Shown piece by piece: positions 56,108-64,000 of a DNA stretch of 64,000 nt (positions within the stretch are counted from its first letter, which is position 1; every line of letters starts with the position of its first letter). The DNA comes from Gracilariopsis chorda (taxonomy: Eukaryota > Rhodophyta > Florideophyceae > Gracilariales > Gracilariaceae). Below the pieces are notes generated by a model. It was not told where the DNA came from and did no database searches. It was given only the letters and a program-made list of their open reading frames with translations. The position numbers were made by a program, and so were the translations under genes. The stretch is from assembly GCA_003194525.1 (NCBI GenBank), contig NBIV01000347.1, positions 1-64,000 on the forward strand. The letters run 5' to 3'.

Positions 56108-56584
56108 ACCCATTGGCTGTCCACTTGATGTGTTGTGAGTGGTTACGCCACCCACGCCGGTAGAACCCAGAGAGCCAGGTGCCGTCATCTTTGGTTTCGG
56201 ACGGTTTGCCGGGGGTGGGGCCTGGTATGGCTCTCCAGTGGCTTCACTCTTTAGCCTTGCAGCATAGATAGCAGCAGCGTCCGACTGATATTTGCTAGAA
56301 ATCTCCGCGCCATACATGCCATTCTCTTTGCAATACTTGACAAACTTTGCGTTTCCACCGCATTGCATACGCTTCACTTCCCAGTCCTTCCACTTATCCA
56401 TTCCAACTGAACGCACAAAGGATATGTGAACGCCGAGTCCGCGGTGTTGTCCGGAGCAATCGAGACAGATAAAAGTGCCGAATGACACGGTCGCCCATTG
56501 GGGGTTCTTGGTTCCGCAATCTGCACATACCTTGTTCTCAGGGCGCATTTGAAGCTCGCGCAGTATTTTCTTGGTGGGATCCAT
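55220..56584 (-). CDS. ARF GTPase-activating protein (ArfGAP1/Gcs1 type)
   Basis: ATG 56584 ([20 protein letters not shown]), 454 residues; the frame upstream has only a TTG. The ArfGAP zinc finger is complete: Cys20, Cys23, Cys40, Cys43 (CX2CX16CX2C), with the catalytic arginine finger Arg48 in [17 protein letters not shown]. It stimulates GTP hydrolysis by ARF and thereby COPI coat release at the Golgi. The middle is a low-complexity Met/Gly/Asn region ([11 protein letters not shown]) at about residues 185-245, followed by a helical part ([20 protein letters not shown]) resembling the curvature-sensing amphipathic region of ArfGAP1. The end, [20 protein letters not shown], has the W/F motifs typical of coat or adaptor binding. 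Confidence 0.93.
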
Positions 56585-57279
56585 GTCGATGGTATGCGAA
56601 GACGACGGTGGTACAAAAATGTCGGTGGGGACGGGTGTGGTAGCAACTGGCAACGTCAACAAGGAGCGTGTGCTTCATGGAGAGTGGTTTAAATGAGTGT
56701 TGATGTCTGTGGCAGTCAACAACAGTTTTTGAGCTGTGCTTGTGGCTTGAGAAACGCTGGACTGCTGTCCCGATGTCAGCCGCCGCACAGCATCCTAGTA
56801 CGGTGACAGTACGTGTACCAACGGTACCATTCGAAAGCTTCTGGTATAGCTCTTCCTGTTCCGAATTAGGCGCACCAATTTTGATTGTTCCCGCAAGCAG
56901 AGCGTTTCCACCTACGAAGGTCGCGGGCAAACTCAACCCCCCGTCATTGCCCTCGGAGAATGGAAAAGCTGCGATTCGAGACGGAGACTGTGCAGATAGA
57001 AATTGTGGTCATGTTTTCTACCGGTGGAGTCCTAACAAGTGTGAGACATAGAAAGGATACCAGGCTTGGCGCTTATCTGCGTGCGTACCAACCCAGTGAC
57101 TGAAGATCATGAACATGAAAGCAGAAATTGATATGAGGCTCCTTGGTGCCGTGACACACCTTATTGAAATACGTTCACTACAAGTAAGCTAAGCGAAAAC
57201 TGGGCTATTCTCTGGCAACAGAGCTATGAACACCAGCAACGGGTATAGCAAAGACAACATCCCCATTCAGACATCCAAC
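56585..57279. other. ArfGAP upstream region
   Basis: Frames on both strands overlap in 56,620-57,110 (for example a plus frame from ATG 56773 and a minus frame open from about 57010). Neither has a recognised domain, and which, if any, is real could not be decided. Confidence 0.4.
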
Positions 57280-58050
57280 CTATCTATCGGCTAGAGTGAT
57301 GTTGAGTTGCTCCCGTTCCCCTCTTTGAACCCTCGCGTCTTTTGCCCTCTGGTCCCGAATATTCTTCTTACTGGGCATGTGACTGCTCTTAGTGACCTTT
57401 GCGCCCTCCTCCACAGCCAATTTACGAACGTCACGCAAGGTGAAACTCACCCTATCGGACGCTGTTTGGCCTTTCAGAATACCATGCCTCCATTCATGAT
57501 GACTCTCCCCGCTCATGACATAGACGCATCGTCGCGGCAAGTGCAACACGCGTCTACGCCCATCCTTCGGTCTGACGAACGTCATATAACAATCCGAAAG
57601 CAAACACATGCCAACAATAAAAGGTCCCAGTTCGCCCATCTTATTATCGTTATGCATGTGAATCTTAGAATCCTCCTCCTTCTTATACAAGGCCACGTGC
57701 AGTTGATTCGGTTTGAACTCTTCCAACTGCGGTACGCCGCGCTTGACAATGGGCATGACAAGAGACTCCAAAAAGTCCGGCAAAGGCGTGTGTATGATGT
57801 TTCCGTCCGTGTATCGAAAACGACCCTGCGGTGTGTTACGCTCTTGGTACAGATAGTACGGTCCATAGTTCTTTGTGATTCGCGTGCGACGACGGGTCCA
57901 TTTGGCTGGTGAGGAGTCTACTGCATGTAGCAAGGCGGCTTCCTCCTCCTCCGTGAATGCATTCTCACAAAGAATGAAGCCTGGTACGGAGTTGAAACGC
58001 GATTTAGGCGATGAGAAGAATGTGGGCAAACAAAATCGCTCCCCGCCCAT
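57280..58050 (-). CDS. AlkB-like Fe(II)/2-oxoglutarate dioxygenase
   Basis: ATG 58050, 256 residues. The AlkB fold has NQLHVALYKKEEDSKIHMHN at about 115-134, with the metal pair His133 and Asp135 (H-N-D). The distal His189 follows in HHEWRHGI, and the 2-oxoglutarate arginine is in RVSFTLR (Arg200, Arg206, the R-x5-R signature). YGPYYLYQERN and LPDFLESLVMPIV belong to the nucleotide-recognition lid and helix. Enzymes of this family remove alkyl groups from DNA, RNA or proteins. The sequence most resembles the ALKBH4/ALKBH8-type eukaryotic group; the substrate cannot be assigned. The basic C-terminus (SKKNIRDQRAKDARVQRGER) may serve nucleic-acid or nuclear binding. No intron. Confidence 0.9.
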   Translation of the reverse strand: MGGERFCLPTFFSSPKSRFNSVPGFILCENAFTEEEEAALLHAVDSSPAKWTRRRTRITKNYGPYYLYQERNTPQGRFRYTDGNIIHTPLPDFLESLVMPIVKRGVPQLEEFKPNQLHVALYKKEEDSKIHMHNDNKMGELGPFIVGMCLLSDCYMTFVRPKDGRRRVLHLPRRCVYVMSGESHHEWRHGILKGQTASDRVSFTLRDVRKLAVEEGAKVTKSSHMPSKKNIRDQRAKDARVQRGEREQLNITLADR

Positions 58051-58959
58051 TCTGAAAGATATTATGTGCTGTCGAAACGAATAAACGTGAGGTCACAAGC
58101 TCGAGATATTGTGTATGGGCGACGTTCACGAAGTGTGGCTACCCTCACTCGAGTGTTGGTAGGTAGAGCACCGATGGGTAAAGGGTTAGCTGAGGTCCAT
58201 TCGGTTGATGCTCGGGGCGATGAGGTATGACATAGAGTGCTTGTAACGTAACTCCGCAGCGCGTTCGATCAGCTGCGGACAATGCAGCAGCAAGCCTTCC
58301 CGCGTTGATCGAGCTGACAGTTTTCGGCAATCCAACGGCACAGAAGCAAGCCACGACACAAGATACACGTCGCGCGCCACGCCTTGCGACGCCACGGCAC
58401 GCAGTCGTGGACACGTACAAACATCTTACAACTGCTGCACGCGTATGTAACAAACCCACGCCGCTCCATCGGTTACCAACGGTAGCAAAGGTAGTTTAGC
58501 AATCTTGCTTTTGAAACCATCGGCGCCGTTCGGAGAGGGTTTTAAACTCAAAACAGACAACAAGGCTCAACTACACAATAATTCCCAAACTCACGACTAC
58601 CTACCCTTCGGTATCTTATCCAGCGTAGTATATCTAGTAGAAGGTAAGAAAGTGGCTCACGTATTCTTCCGTTGCAACAAGTAGCAAAAGGTGCAACACA
58701 GCGACACAACTATGGTGTTTCGGTAGTGTTATTAGTGCTTAGCGTTGCTCTCACGTCCACGACATAACATCAACGCAACGACCAAAGCCAAAAAGAATAG
58801 TAACGAACATCTACTCTACTCGCATAAGAAAGCAAACCGTACATAACAAAGGAGCCCCTGCTCCAAAACCTAATCCTGCGTACATGAAAGTGCAGCAACC
58901 CAAAACCATAATGGCAATCCAACAGTATTTTTAAAGAACCCAAACGTAGAGCTATTTCT
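58051..58959. other. Intergenic region, nothing recognised
   Basis: Between the AlkB-like gene and the 3' end of the disordered-protein gene. Small frames only. Confidence 0.5.
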
Positions 58960-61900
58960 TCACTTGCTGGCCATACCAAGCAAGGGTGGTCGAGCATAGC
59001 TAGCATTTTCCTTCGAACTGAGCTCACGCCTTCGACGTGCAACTGCATCTCCTTCACTTCGCATCCGATTGCTGTTATCTCTTCTTCTCATTTCCCTCAC
59101 CCCATCAGACCCAGTCAACCCATCGTCTGTGTGTATCTGAGGGATCCCACTTCCATTGGCACCCTTTTCGCGTTCTGGCGGCAGCCCACTAAAGCGTGTG
59201 ACTCTCACACCAGACCCAGACATCCGCTCATCCCAGCTTCGTCGAACAGTGTCTCCTCCGTTGTACATATGCGCTTCGACTGCGTTATCGGTAATTGGTG
59301 ACCCAACTCGATACCCGGCAGGTGCCATGTTCGCGTGTGAGCTTGGAGGCCGTCCGCTTTTTCTTACAACATAACTGTTCCCCATAGACTGCGTTACACT
59401 AGCTCTTGGATACGAGTGACTACCGGACACAGACTTTGCATGTCGTGGGCCGTCACTACTTCCACCCCTTCGTCGCGCATTCTCTTCTTTCCTGGGCGGT
59501 GCAGTGTCTTCGCCGCTGCATTCCGTCCTTCTAGGTTGCGTACCGTATTGCAACGCGTCGTCGTAACTGTGACGGGGTAAACCGCCAGCAGTGTGTGGCC
59601 TCCTGCCAGGGGGCTTACGCGCACTAGCTTGATTCGAATTCATGCTCGTTCTCCCGACCCGACCTTGTCCATTTCTATTTGTCACGTGCGAACTATACTC
59701 CGCTCGCCGAGACAACTCCGACTGGTTTGCGGTCGGCACAGCCGTTGCTGGAGAAAGCACTGGTAATCCAGCAGCCCCGGTTGTCGGTTGCCATGTGTCG
59801 TGTCCATGAGCGTAGGCATTAGTGCTCGACAACAAGGCCGCATCACCTGATGTACCATTTGCATTCCTCGGTATCTGCACGTAAGGGTCTGGGAGCTCAT
59901 CGACCTCATTGGCACGAACCAATCTTCTCTGCACACGAGCTTCACGTTTCGACATTACAGGTATATTTTGTTGGATCGCAGAGCCTTGACCAGCACTGCT
60001 GTTTCCATTCTGTGCCATCTGAATAGATTGCATCCTCATGCCATTTGAATGGATAGCTGGGGGCAAGCTTGTAAATCCATGGTATCCTTGACGAGATCGG
60101 GATGACGAGGACACGGAAGAGCTTCTCCCGTAAATGAGCTCGCATGTGCGTCGACATTCTTCCTCGTATACGCAGCTACAGCTACATTGACAAAACACGT
60201 CAATTACTGTAGCGTGAGGATCGCTCCAATCACTGTGAAAACGTTTGGAGCTCGAGCTGCTCGCATGCGAAGGCGACACAACGGCATTGAATGCAATCGC
60301 AGAATTCTGGAAGATCGGTTTTCTGTTGCGATAATTGTCAGGCGTGGTAGAGTTTGATTCGAAATCCCTAGCCACCTGCTCTGCCAACGCACGTGCCGAA
60401 GTAGGAATCTCCATGACGAACGGAAACTGGTCATTGTACGCGCTGGCGCGCGTGCTGACCGACTTTTGGGTGCTAACGCTCTCATCTGCCAAGGAGGTTA
60501 AGCCAGTGGAAGCAGTATCCATTTCGAGCTCGGACTCGAGTCTTGCGCCGCGGAAGGATATTGTTCCGCCCGTAGAAGAACGAGAAAGACTTTTTTGGTT
60601 GGCAATGTTACCTGATTCAAGCGCTGGGCTAAGCCCACTTGCTCCGCTCGCCATGGACATCCCTTTTTTTGGGTTTGACGCGGAGATGCTCTGGGGGGGG
60701 ATGAATCCCGGAGCCTGTTTAGGTTCTTTGAGCAGAGGTCCATTCTGGGCAGAGAGATTCGGAAACCTTGGCAACGGAGGTCGGAGTGACGAAGGAACTT
60801 GCTGGACGTTGGAATTGGTATTGAACAGCGGAGCCTTTGACGAAACGGGCATTGCTGTGCTTTGATAGTTTGGATATGGTACAGGTGAAACTTTGCCCAT
60901 GCCGCCCGATACCTGTGAAGAAACGTCGCTGCCAATACCGTTTGCAGGCATGAACATGTCGTGCACGGACGCTCCTTTCTTTTTGGGAGCCGGAGAATGA
61001 GTAGAATCCGATACAGACTGTTTGCCATATGTAGAGCTAGACAGATCCGAACTGATTCGACTTGTAACTGGATCGGCACTATCCGAACTAGCAACTCTTC
61101 TCATCACTCCATGCGGTGCGGCATTACCCGCCGTGGTATTTTCAATCACGTTGCTTTTCTTCAAGGCGGAGCGCGCAGCCGTACCTGCGGCCGATTGGGG
61201 CGTGGTGCGACGTGCACGGGGTCGATCTTTTTGTGGAGCATTATCCTTGGGTCGGTCAGCTCTGGAGGGATTCGCCCTGTTCCGATTTTGTTTTACCCTT
61301 TCTTCATTTGCACGGCGCTGATGCACACCCTTTGCATCCCTTACACGGCTTGATTTTGACGACGACTTGTCGGTATGAGAATGTGAGCGATCCGAATGCG
61401 GAAAGTCAGTGCGCGCATGATCATCTGCAGTACGTACAGTGGTTTGATTCTTGCCTGTACGGGCAGGGTTGCTTTTCGAAGGGCCCTGGCGATTGGGGTG
61501 TTGTTTGTGTTGTTTGTGTTGCTGCTGTTGGTTGTGGTGCGCCCTTTGGGGGCGATGGTCCTTTTGCTTGACAGACTGAGTGTGAGTTTGATCGTTATGA
61601 GCGCCCAAAACATGTTGAAAGCCAATGCGATTACTGTTTTGCACAGCAGTGGTGCTAGTAGTAGTGGCGTTTTTCGTAGCGTTTCGCTTGGCAGCGTTTT
61701 GCTTCGCAGCACGAGTGGACCTCTTGTGAGTTGTGGAAGCGGTATGTCCACGTGGTCGATCGCGCGTCAAGAGATTGTTGGTGAGAAAGTCCCAACGTGA
61801 GGGACGGGTGGAGGAGGTGCGAGGTTGGCTGTGTGCGCGCGCCTTTTCAAGGGTACGAGCATGCTTGCGCGCGGCGGGCGGTTTGGATGATGAGGTGTGG

Positions 61901-62790
61901 TGCAGGTGTGTTTGACGGGTGTGGGTGTTGGCGGGTAGACGATTTGAAGAGGGAAGTTGAGAGGGATCTCGGGTGGTGTAGGAACTTGCAATTGAGGGAA
62001 CGGCGACGGAAACGGCGGTTGTGTTGGAGCAAAAGAGCCATTGCCACAGTGAGCGTCTCTTTCGTGTGAGCGCTGGAAGCAGCGATGCGAAGAGCTGACG
62101 CGGTTGTGAGGAATGTGAGGAGTGTGTGGACGGGGGCGTCGTTCCGTGCGGTGGCGGTGGGTGCGCGTGCGCACGATGTGGGGCAGGACGCGGGGTGTTT
62201 CGCGTGGTGGATGAAGAATGGTGAGTGGTTGCATGGGCAGGGGGTTGTTTTGCATGCAGGGCAGAGGTGGTGCTGGGCGCATTTTGAAGGGTGGGATAGT
62301 GCGGGTTATGCATGTTGGCCAAGAGGTCATCCACGACGGCATCCTCATCAAGCGATTGTGACAAAGCGGTGGGGTAGTGAAAATGGGGCGACATGTTAAA
62401 GTTGGGCGGGGAGGGGTGCGGATTAGGGAGCGTTCTGGGCAGAAAGATGGGCTGCTGGTGGGAGGGGTGCAGCAGTGGGGGTCGTTCGGAAGGGGCGGTT
62501 CGCAACGTTGAGAGCGACATGTAACTGGAGGTCTCCGACCAGTGCGACGACTCTGAGCCGAGCGAGGGGGTGTACTCAAACGAGCGAGGGGCGTTGAACA
62601 GGGGGGTTGCGGCGTCGGTAGCCCATACTCTTGCGAAACGATAGTTTGCTGGGGAGAAAGCTGGGGCGTGCGTGTTGGGTACGAATCGAGGAATGACGGC
62701 TGTTCCGCGTTGATTGGGCTTTCTGAGCTGGTAGACGACGTAGGGGTCTGTTGAAGTGGCTTCGCTCTGCGAGGGGACGGAGGAAGGCAT
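58960..62790 (-). CDS. Large disordered protein with a Cys-rich patch, 1276 aa
   Basis: ATG 62790 (MPSSVPSQSEATSTDPYVVY), preceded by a pyrimidine-rich leader; the longer frame begins only at GTG. It is almost entirely low-complexity (Pro/His/Thr/Ser in the first third, Gln/His/Lys runs such as QQQQHKQHKQH, then Arg/Ser/Asn). One short ordered candidate stands out near residue 880: VIDVFCQCSCSCVYEEECRR, with six cysteines in a short span (plus strand about 60,120-60,215), perhaps a metal site. The C-terminus is Arg-rich. No known domain was recognised. The uninterrupted length and the AlkB/ArfGAP-like gene context support a real gene. A regulatory or scaffolding role is guesswork. Confidence 0.7.
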   Translation of the reverse strand: MPSSVPSQSEATSTDPYVVYQLRKPNQRGTAVIPRFVPNTHAPAFSPANYRFARVWATDAATPLFNAPRSFEYTPSLGSESSHWSETSSYMSLSTLRTAPSERPPLLHPSHQQPIFLPRTLPNPHPSPPNFNMSPHFHYPTALSQSLDEDAVVDDLLANMHNPHYPTLQNAPSTTSALHAKQPPAHATTHHSSSTTRNTPRPAPHRAHAHPPPPHGTTPPSTHSSHSSQPRQLFASLLPALTRKRRSLWQWLFCSNTTAVSVAVPSIASSYTTRDPSQLPSSNRLPANTHTRQTHLHHTSSSKPPAARKHARTLEKARAHSQPRTSSTRPSRWDFLTNNLLTRDRPRGHTASTTHKRSTRAAKQNAAKRNATKNATTTSTTAVQNSNRIGFQHVLGAHNDQTHTQSVKQKDHRPQRAHHNQQQQHKQHKQHPNRQGPSKSNPARTGKNQTTVRTADDHARTDFPHSDRSHSHTDKSSSKSSRVRDAKGVHQRRANEERVKQNRNRANPSRADRPKDNAPQKDRPRARRTTPQSAAGTAARSALKKSNVIENTTAGNAAPHGVMRRVASSDSADPVTSRISSDLSSSTYGKQSVSDSTHSPAPKKKGASVHDMFMPANGIGSDVSSQVSGGMGKVSPVPYPNYQSTAMPVSSKAPLFNTNSNVQQVPSSLRPPLPRFPNLSAQNGPLLKEPKQAPGFIPPQSISASNPKKGMSMASGASGLSPALESGNIANQKSLSRSSTGGTISFRGARLESELEMDTASTGLTSLADESVSTQKSVSTRASAYNDQFPFVMEIPTSARALAEQVARDFESNSTTPDNYRNRKPIFQNSAIAFNAVVSPSHASSSSSKRFHSDWSDPHATVIDVFCQCSCSCVYEEECRRTCELIYGRSSSVSSSSRSRQGYHGFTSLPPAIHSNGMRMQSIQMAQNGNSSAGQGSAIQQNIPVMSKREARVQRRLVRANEVDELPDPYVQIPRNANGTSGDAALLSSTNAYAHGHDTWQPTTGAAGLPVLSPATAVPTANQSELSRRAEYSSHVTNRNGQGRVGRTSMNSNQASARKPPGRRPHTAGGLPRHSYDDALQYGTQPRRTECSGEDTAPPRKEENARRRGGSSDGPRHAKSVSGSHSYPRASVTQSMGNSYVVRKSGRPPSSHANMAPAGYRVGSPITDNAVEAHMYNGGDTVRRSWDERMSGSGVRVTRFSGLPPEREKGANGSGIPQIHTDDGLTGSDGVREMRRRDNSNRMRSEGDAVARRRRELSSKENASYARPPLLGMASK

Positions 62791-63641
62791 TGTGTCGGGG
62801 GGGGGGGGGAGGGGAGCGGGGGTGGAAGGTGAGCGATGAAACTGCAAGTGAAGAACACACAAGTGAGTGCGAGCGGCAGGCGGGTTGTACGACGACAATG
62901 CGATGAGAAGTAGCGCAGGCAGCAAGTACACGCCGCTAGTAACTTTTTTGTTGAGGCGCGCGGGGAGGGAGGGGGTGTGGAAACGGGCGGGAGTCCAAAC
63001 GGCAAGGCGCGGACGCGACTGGGGGGGGGGGGGGGGGGTGAAGCGCGCGGTTTACAAACGGAACAATCGGGGCGCGCCGCATGCCCCGCGCGGTTTGCGC
63101 TGCGCGACGGGTGGAGCGGGAGCGAGAGCGTTTGGCGACGCGGGGGGGGGGGGGGTGGGGGGGCGGGCGCGACGGCGCCAACCGTGGCGCCAAAGCTGCG
63201 TTCGCGCACGCACGAGTGGCACACGCGCCGCGAATCGGCGCGCCGCGCGCGCACTGGCGCACGCGCCGAAAGGGGGCGCGGGAAAAGCGCGCGTCCAGAA
63301 AAACCAAAAATTAAAAATTAAAAAAAAAAGCAAAATACGCAGCGCGCAGCCACGTGGCCCGCCGTCGCGCGAGCACGCGCGGCTGCCAGCCGCCACCTTT
63401 TCTTTCGTACACGCCACGCGCGCCGTCATGGCGCGTCGCCACTGTAAGCGCGGCGTGTTCACCCGCGCCGTCTCGAGACGCCTACGCGCTCGTCGACAAC
63501 GCCCCCGGGCGCTTTACACTTTCAACTTGAAACACAAACAGCTCTACCGAAGCGTACCGTCGCGCTATCATATCACAATGCGCGCACAGCTTGCAACGAC
63601 TCTCCGCACTCCCCCAAGTTCAAATTCTTGAATCCCAAACG
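62791..63641. other. CpG-rich upstream region with long G-runs
   Basis: Holds G-runs on the plus strand: 13 at about 62,798-62,810, 18 at 63021-63038, and 14 plus 7 at about 63,142-63,163. GC-rich palindromic text follows, with an A-rich tract at about 63,309-63,330. It separates msrA (3' end at 63642) from the ATG of the disordered-protein gene. Long frames here on both strands reflect composition. Confidence 0.7.
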
Positions 63642-64000
63642 CTACCCGTAGCACCGAATCACCTCCGTCGCTCCTTTCGCTGCGCTCTGCCCGCCCTTCT
63701 CCAAGAACCTACCCCCCCCACCCAATGACACACACCATGCACAAAAAAAAAAAAAACTCCACGTCAGTCACTGTTTTCCAGTCTCCATTTCAAAATGCAC
63801 ATGCCCACCAAAAATTACTTACCGCTGATGATACGCTTCAGCAATGTAGAACGGAACCTCTCTACCGTCACAAACCTCCACCACAACCTGCCGTCCAAAC
63901 CGCTCACTCGCTCTTCGACAAGATTCTTCCCCAATCGTCCGTTGTCGCTCATCCATCCAATAAATGCCACTGCGATACTGCGTGCCGACCTGTACAAAAC
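63642..64000 (-). CDS. msrA: Peptide methionine sulfoxide reductase MsrA, 3' part (partial)
   Basis: Exons lie at 64000-63823 (continuing beyond the window) and 63708-63642, with a 114-nt intron (gtaagt...gtag) interrupting the Arg codon after YHQ. The first exon reads VGTQYRSGIYWMDERQ and VPFYIAEAYHQ, and the second FLEKGGQSAAKGATEVIRCY and G, then TAG. These are the canonical C-terminal motifs of MsrA, including the end C-Y-G that supplies the resolving cysteine. The N-terminal G-C-F-W active site lies outside the window. The base string ttttgtacag just before VGTQ could be another intron end. MsrA reduces methionine-S-sulfoxide in proteins. Confidence 0.9.

Noticed and set aside
55774-56138. 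Repetitive frames on both strands in the ArfGAP gene (Trp/Ala and Met/Pro rich)
   Set aside because: Other-frame readings of the Met/Gly-rich segment of ArfGAP.
56538-57010. Minus-strand frame upstream of ArfGAP containing ATFVGGNALLAGTIKIGAPN
   Set aside because: It looks protein-like, but the opposite strand is also open with its own ATG, no family was recognised, and it runs across the ArfGAP start in another frame; evidence is insufficient to annotate either.
61767-63254. 495-codon minus-strand frame overlapping the disordered-protein gene
   Set aside because: It starts at a non-ATG codon in the G/C-run region, lies in another frame of the 1276-residue gene, and consists of Pro/Arg/Thr low complexity from composition.
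62867-63631. 254-codon plus-strand frame through the CpG-rich region
   Set aside because: No ATG at its start; Arg/Ala/Gly composition mirrors GC-rich DNA with long G-runs; no domain.
1-64000. tRNA, rRNA or CRISPR array
   Set aside because: No T-loop (ggttcgaatcc-like) with a matching acceptor stem, no rRNA-like segment and no regularly spaced repeats were seen; no covariance search could be run.

Overview
Eukaryotic nuclear DNA. Several genes carry short GT-AG introns (118 nt in the secreted beta-propeller gene, 83 nt with a perfect TACTAAC branch site in a mitoribosomal-like gene, 114 nt in msrA). Most genes are otherwise intronless. Transposons make up much of the left half. The mix of intron-poor genes, clusters of decayed Ty3/gypsy, Harbinger, hAT and Plavaka-like elements, and a long secreted phytase-esterase-like protein fits a red alga (florideophyte type). 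This is an inference, since no organellar or rRNA marker is present.

Layout. 1-17 kb: mobile DNA. A truncated Ty3/gypsy integrase is followed by a broken C2H2/Plavaka-like transposase (+). It converges with a minus-strand block holding a basic protein, a SET domain and a bacterial-type beta-class DNA methyltransferase. Two copies of a 327-bp palindrome-bearing repeat separate that block from a divergent plus-strand gene ending in a probable Fe(II)/2-oxoglutarate dioxygenase. This possible composite element with a chromatin/DNA-modification toolkit is the most unusual part of the window; every gene in it is interrupted. 17-27 kb: one decayed Ty3/gypsy chromovirus with both LTRs and a long antisense reading frame between the chromodomain and the 3' LTR. 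27-31 kb: two Harbinger-type elements, the second with 34-bp inverted termini, a Myb-like gene and a DDE transposase. 32.7-33.8 kb: the exosome gene RRP4, frameshifted by a 7-bp tandem duplication. 34.4-36.8 kb: a hAT transposase.

37.7-64 kb is gene territory: a secreted esterase-like-phytase/choice-of-anchor-I protein, an AlkD-like alkylation-repair protein, a HIT protein, and then a minus-strand series. Read in the direction of transcription (from high to low coordinates), the series is msrA (3' end only), a large disordered protein, an AlkB-like dioxygenase, an ArfGAP, an mS26-like mitoribosomal protein, a small membrane protein, and a PH-domain kinase whose tail consists of about 26 amphipathic 11-residue repeats. 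A 5.4-kb stretch (40.8-46.2 kb) holds nothing recognisable.

The host genes concern RNA decay, membrane traffic, protein and DNA repair, and signalling. They look like an ordinary eukaryotic neighbourhood rather than a pathway. Many open frames start only at TTG or GTG; starts here were moved to the first plausible ATG. Frameshifts and stops are reported as seen and not repaired.
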